This document shows, one piece after another, positions 61,998 through 64,000 of a stretch of DNA of 64,000 nucleotides; positions within the stretch are counted from its first letter, which is position 1, and the number at the start of each line of letters is the position of its first letter. Both the position numbers and the translations under genes were made by a program. The stretch spans positions 39,511-103,510 of the forward strand of contig CAJTPO010000014.1 in NCBI GenBank assembly GCA_910578115.1. The letters are read 5' to 3'. The stretch comes from an uncultured Lachnospiraceae bacterium (GTDB taxonomy: Bacteria; Bacillota; Clostridia; Lachnospirales; Lachnospiraceae). A model generated the notes under the pieces. That model did not search any database and was not told where the DNA came from. It saw only the letters and a program-made list of their open reading frames with translations.

Positions 61998-62891
61998 TTA
62001 GCCTTTAACGGCTCCTACCACCACGCCCTTAATAAAATACTTCTGCAGCATCGGGTAAACGATGATAATTGGTAAAATTCCCACAAACGCCAACGCCATT
62101 CGAATTGAATTCCCCGGCAGGCTCACCGCCTGACCTTCTGCCGACAGTTCCGCCGCTCCGGTACGCAGATACTCAATATTCTTCATAATCCGCATCAGCA
62201 GGTTCTGAATGCCAAAATATCTGGGATCCGTCACATAATACAGGGCATTTGTCCAGCTGTTCCAGTAAGCCAGGGCAACAAACAGACCAATCGTCGCAAT
62301 AACCGGTTTTGATAAAGGAAACACCACTTTTGTATAAATGCCAAACTCTGACGCCCCATCCAGCTGCGCCGCTTCAAAGAGTGCGTCCGGCAGACTGTTA
62401 CTGTAATAATTCCTCACCAGGAAAATATTAAATGCCGACATCAAAAGATTCGGAATAATCAATGCAAAATACGTATTTTTTATATGAAATATCGTTGTCC
62501 ACATAATATACTGAGGTACCAGACCACCGTTAAACAGCATCGTAAAATAGACAAAGAATGACAGTGCATTCCGGTATTTAAAATTCTTCCTCGCCATGGG
62601 ATATGCAATGGACGAAGTCAATAAAATACTTAAAATTGTGCCCACCACTGTTGTTCCGATTGTCACCAGATAGGCCCTGGTAATCGTAGACGCCTGTCTT
62701 ACCATATATCGGTATGCCTCCAGACTCCATTTGCGTGGCAGAATCTGATACCCGCGCGTAATCAGTTCATTCTCCTCCGTAAAAGATGCCACAACAAGCA
62801 AAACCAGCGGGAACAGTGCAACAATACTGAACAAGGTAAGAATGATCGTTACGACCAGTCGAAATTTCTTTTCATCCGACATGCTTCTCAT
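61998..62891 (-). CDS. carbohydrate-type ABC transporter permease (LplC-like)
   Basis: 297 residues, six membrane helices, with the EAA loop AAQLDGASEFGIYTKVVFPLSKPVIAT near 190-216 and the C-terminus MLQKYFIKGVVVGAVKG, which resembles the permease encoded at 55045-55953. It is a single permease without a solute-binding protein, a partner permease or an ATPase in the window; the partner is expected upstream, where an IS110-family element now sits. The ribosome binding site AAGGAG is 11 nt before the ATG; a second ATG lies three codons in. Downstream are the esterase and citrate lyase genes, 16 nt away. Confidence 0.9.
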   Translation of the reverse strand: MRSMSDEKKFRLVVTIILTLFSIVALFPLVLLVVASFTEENELITRGYQILPRKWSLEAYRYMVRQASTITRAYLVTIGTTVVGTILSILLTSSIAYPMARKNFKYRNALSFFVYFTMLFNGGLVPQYIMWTTIFHIKNTYFALIIPNLLMSAFNIFLVRNYYSNSLPDALFEAAQLDGASEFGIYTKVVFPLSKPVIATIGLFVALAYWNSWTNALYYVTDPRYFGIQNLLMRIMKNIEYLRTGAAELSAEGQAVSLPGNSIRMALAFVGILPIIIVYPMLQKYFIKGVVVGAVKG

Positions 62892-63196
62892 TTATATTCG
62901 TTCTCCTTGTATAATGTATTTAGGTTGTTCAAGGGATACCTATAAACCCTCAGACCTGCTTCTTTACATCTCCTGTCTGATAGGAGATAATCGTTTTATT
63001 AGATTGAGAGGATGGTCGTTCCCTCCTTGAGCGGCTCTGCTCGTACTTGAAAGACTGATCCCTCTCTCTAATAAGCTTTCCGCGTATGAGTTGGATGTTG
63101 GTTGCCTTATGGCTTCTCTCCGTATTTAGCACAAGGTAGCGGCGCTTATTAGATGAGTGGTCTCCCAATCTAAAATTTTTCTTTTGAGGTGGCTCT
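62892..63196. other. junction region: permease upstream flank and IS110 left end
   Basis: 305 bases without a protein gene. The first 25 or so bases still hold the permease ribosome binding site. The boundary of the IS110-family element lies somewhere between about 62913 and 62965 and cannot be fixed without the other end. The rest is the candidate bridge RNA region described separately. No inverted terminal repeats were seen. Confidence 0.6.
62960..63160 (+). ncRNA. candidate IS110 bridge RNA
   Basis: Three structures in order. First, a 7-bp hairpin ATCTCCT/AGGAGAT (968-974 with 982-988). Second, a large hairpin with TTATTAGA (62996-63003) and GAGAGG (63006-63011) pairing with CCTCTC and TCTAATAA (up to 63074), holding an inner GAGC/GCTC hairpin (63029-63042). 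Third, a large hairpin with TAATAAGC and CCGC (63069-63083) pairing with GCGG and GCTTATTA (63139-63151), holding an inner GCC/GGC hairpin. IS110 elements carry such an RNA in the left non-coding end, where the two loops guide target and donor DNA. Stems two and three share bases around 63069-63074, so the exact pairing must be tested. Folding was done by eye. Confidence 0.6.
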
Positions 63197-64000
63197 ATGT
63201 TTTTTGTTGGCATTGATATCGGTAAAAATAACCATGTCGCTTCCATGATGGATGAATCTGGAAAGGTGGTTTTTAAGGCTTTTTCCTTTCCCAATACCTC
63301 GGACGGCGGACATGCCCTCTTTTCCAAACTCACTTCTTATTCTTCCAGCACCGACGACTTTGAAATCGGTATGGAAGCTACCGGGCACTACTGGCTCTCT
63401 GTCTACTCGTTTCTTTTTGAAAAGGAGTTCCTTCTCCATGTCATCAATCCGATCCAGACTGACGGCTGGCGCAGGGGGACAGAGATTCGCAAGCGCAAAA
63501 ATGATATCATTGATTCCGTCCTGATCGCCGACCTGATTCGTTATGGCCAGTTCGTGGAAACCCGGCTTGCAGATGAGGATTTATTCTCCCTGCGTACCCT
63601 GACCCGTTTCCGCACCTATCTGGTGGAATCCATCAGTGACCTGAAGCGTAAGGTTGTCTGTGTACTGGATCAGGTTTTCCCTGAATACCAGTCCATTTTT
63701 TCCGACATCTTTGGCAAGACCTCAAAAGAGATCCTTCTCCAGTTTTCTTCGCCCATTGATTTTGAGTCGGTTTCATCGCAGACCCTTGCAGAACTGCTGG
63801 CAAAACTCAGCCGTAAGCAGGTCGGCTCTGCAAAAGCTGCGCAGTTAAAGGCTGCCGCGTCCTGTTCCTTCGGCGTTACTTTCGCCAAAAGCAGCTTTAC
63901 CTTTCAGCTCAAAGCGCTGATTGAACAGATAGCCTTTATTGAAAAACAGGTAAGAGAAACGGAAACCGAAATCGCTGGCATCATGGAAAAACTGGAATCC
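63197..64000 (+). CDS. IS110-family transposase (partial, C-terminus outside window)
   Basis: 268 residues are seen and the frame is open to the window edge. The RuvC-like DEDD nuclease domain is clear: Asp7 in FFVGIDIGKNNH, Glu60 in FEIGMEATGHYW, and Asp103 with Asp106 in RKRKNDIIDS. A coiled-coil-like segment begins near residue 225. The C-terminal Tnp domain with the second catalytic serine is beyond the window. These recombinases excise a circular intermediate and insert it at sites chosen by a bridge RNA. The ATG is preceded by GAGGTGG 5 nt upstream. Confidence 0.92.
   Translation, partial: MFFVGIDIGKNNHVASMMDESGKVVFKAFSFPNTSDGGHALFSKLTSYSSSTDDFEIGMEATGHYWLSVYSFLFEKEFLLHVINPIQTDGWRRGTEIRKRKNDIIDSVLIADLIRYGQFVETRLADEDLFSLRTLTRFRTYLVESISDLKRKVVCVLDQVFPEYQSIFSDIFGKTSKEILLQFSSPIDFESVSSQTLAELLAKLSRKQVGSAKAAQLKAAASCSFGVTFAKSSFTFQLKALIEQIAFIEKQVRETETEIAGIMEKLES

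Larger units (their letters stand above)
62925..64000 (+). mobile_element. IS110-family insertion sequence (left part; right end outside window)
   Basis: The transposase gene, its roughly 230-bp non-coding leader and the lack of terminal inverted repeats fit the IS110 group. The left boundary given is approximate. The insertion lies directly upstream of an ABC permease gene and is oriented away from it. Confidence 0.75.

Noticed and set aside
62916..62923. Octamer GTATTTAG shared between the putative left flank and the second loop of the candidate bridge RNA (63122-63129)
   Set aside because: Same-sense identity on the 3' side of the loop is the wrong polarity for a right-donor guide, and an 8-base match in sequences this A/T-rich can be chance.

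Overview
The window reads as a stretch of chromosome from an anaerobic Gram-positive of the class Clostridia, most likely a Lachnospiraceae-type gut bacterium. Pointers are the very large tandem-ATPase (R)-2-hydroxyacyl-CoA dehydratase activase-like protein, the two-gene minimal SUF system, the DUF6472-type and YqzL-like small proteins, the gene orders rpmF/plsX/acpP/rnc/smc/ftsY and era/yqzL/recO, strong Shine-Dalgarno sites and Gram-positive promoters. No tRNA, rRNA operon or CRISPR array was seen. Almost everything between 1 and 43.8 kb lies on the minus strand, apart from tmcAL.

Region by region. 0-3.3 kb: a cut-off AlkC/AlkD-like DNA repair gene, a DUF1905/C39-like fusion, a membrane-anchored GH25 muramidase and a YitT-family membrane protein. 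3.5-13.6 kb: threonine deaminase, then (in order of transcription) pta, yceD-rpmF, plsX-acpP, rnc, smc and ftsY, broken up by several promoters and terminators. 13.9-19.6 kb: tmcAL (plus strand), then sufC-sufB-cls-plsC and an HPr-like protein without the phosphorylatable histidine. 19.8-26.5 kb: feoAB, an SDR-type epimerase and an ECF transporter (S, fused A1-A2, T) behind a consensus promoter that carries an inverted repeat. 26.5-30.6 kb: a metallophosphoesterase with scpA-scpB, a D-Ala-D-Ala carboxypeptidase and rpsU. 30.7-43.9 kb: alaS, glyS, a lipoprotein, recO, yqzL-like, era, a DUF4349 lipoprotein, an M16 protease, an unknown protein, a truncated sigma-70-like protein and a catalytically dead rhomboid-like protein, possibly one long transcription unit starting near 43.93 kb. 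44.1-50.4 kb: the activase-like giant and metA (plus) around two small minus-strand genes.

50.4-58.4 kb is a compact sucrose/fructo-oligosaccharide module: divergent LacI regulator, two CUT1-type permeases, a lipoprotein solute-binding protein, a GH32 hydrolase and a PfkB fructokinase. Copies of a TTTCATGAAA-type palindrome lie in the control region between the two transcription units.

58.4-64 kb is an accessory region: citrate lyase citD-citE-citF preceded by an alpha/beta-fold esterase and an orphan sugar-type ABC permease, all on one strand. This operon is cut at its upstream side by an IS110-family element whose transposase runs off the window. The roughly 230-bp non-coding leader of that element folds by eye into a small 5' hairpin followed by two large interrupted hairpins, the arrangement expected of an IS110 bridge RNA; this is the most interesting item in the window.
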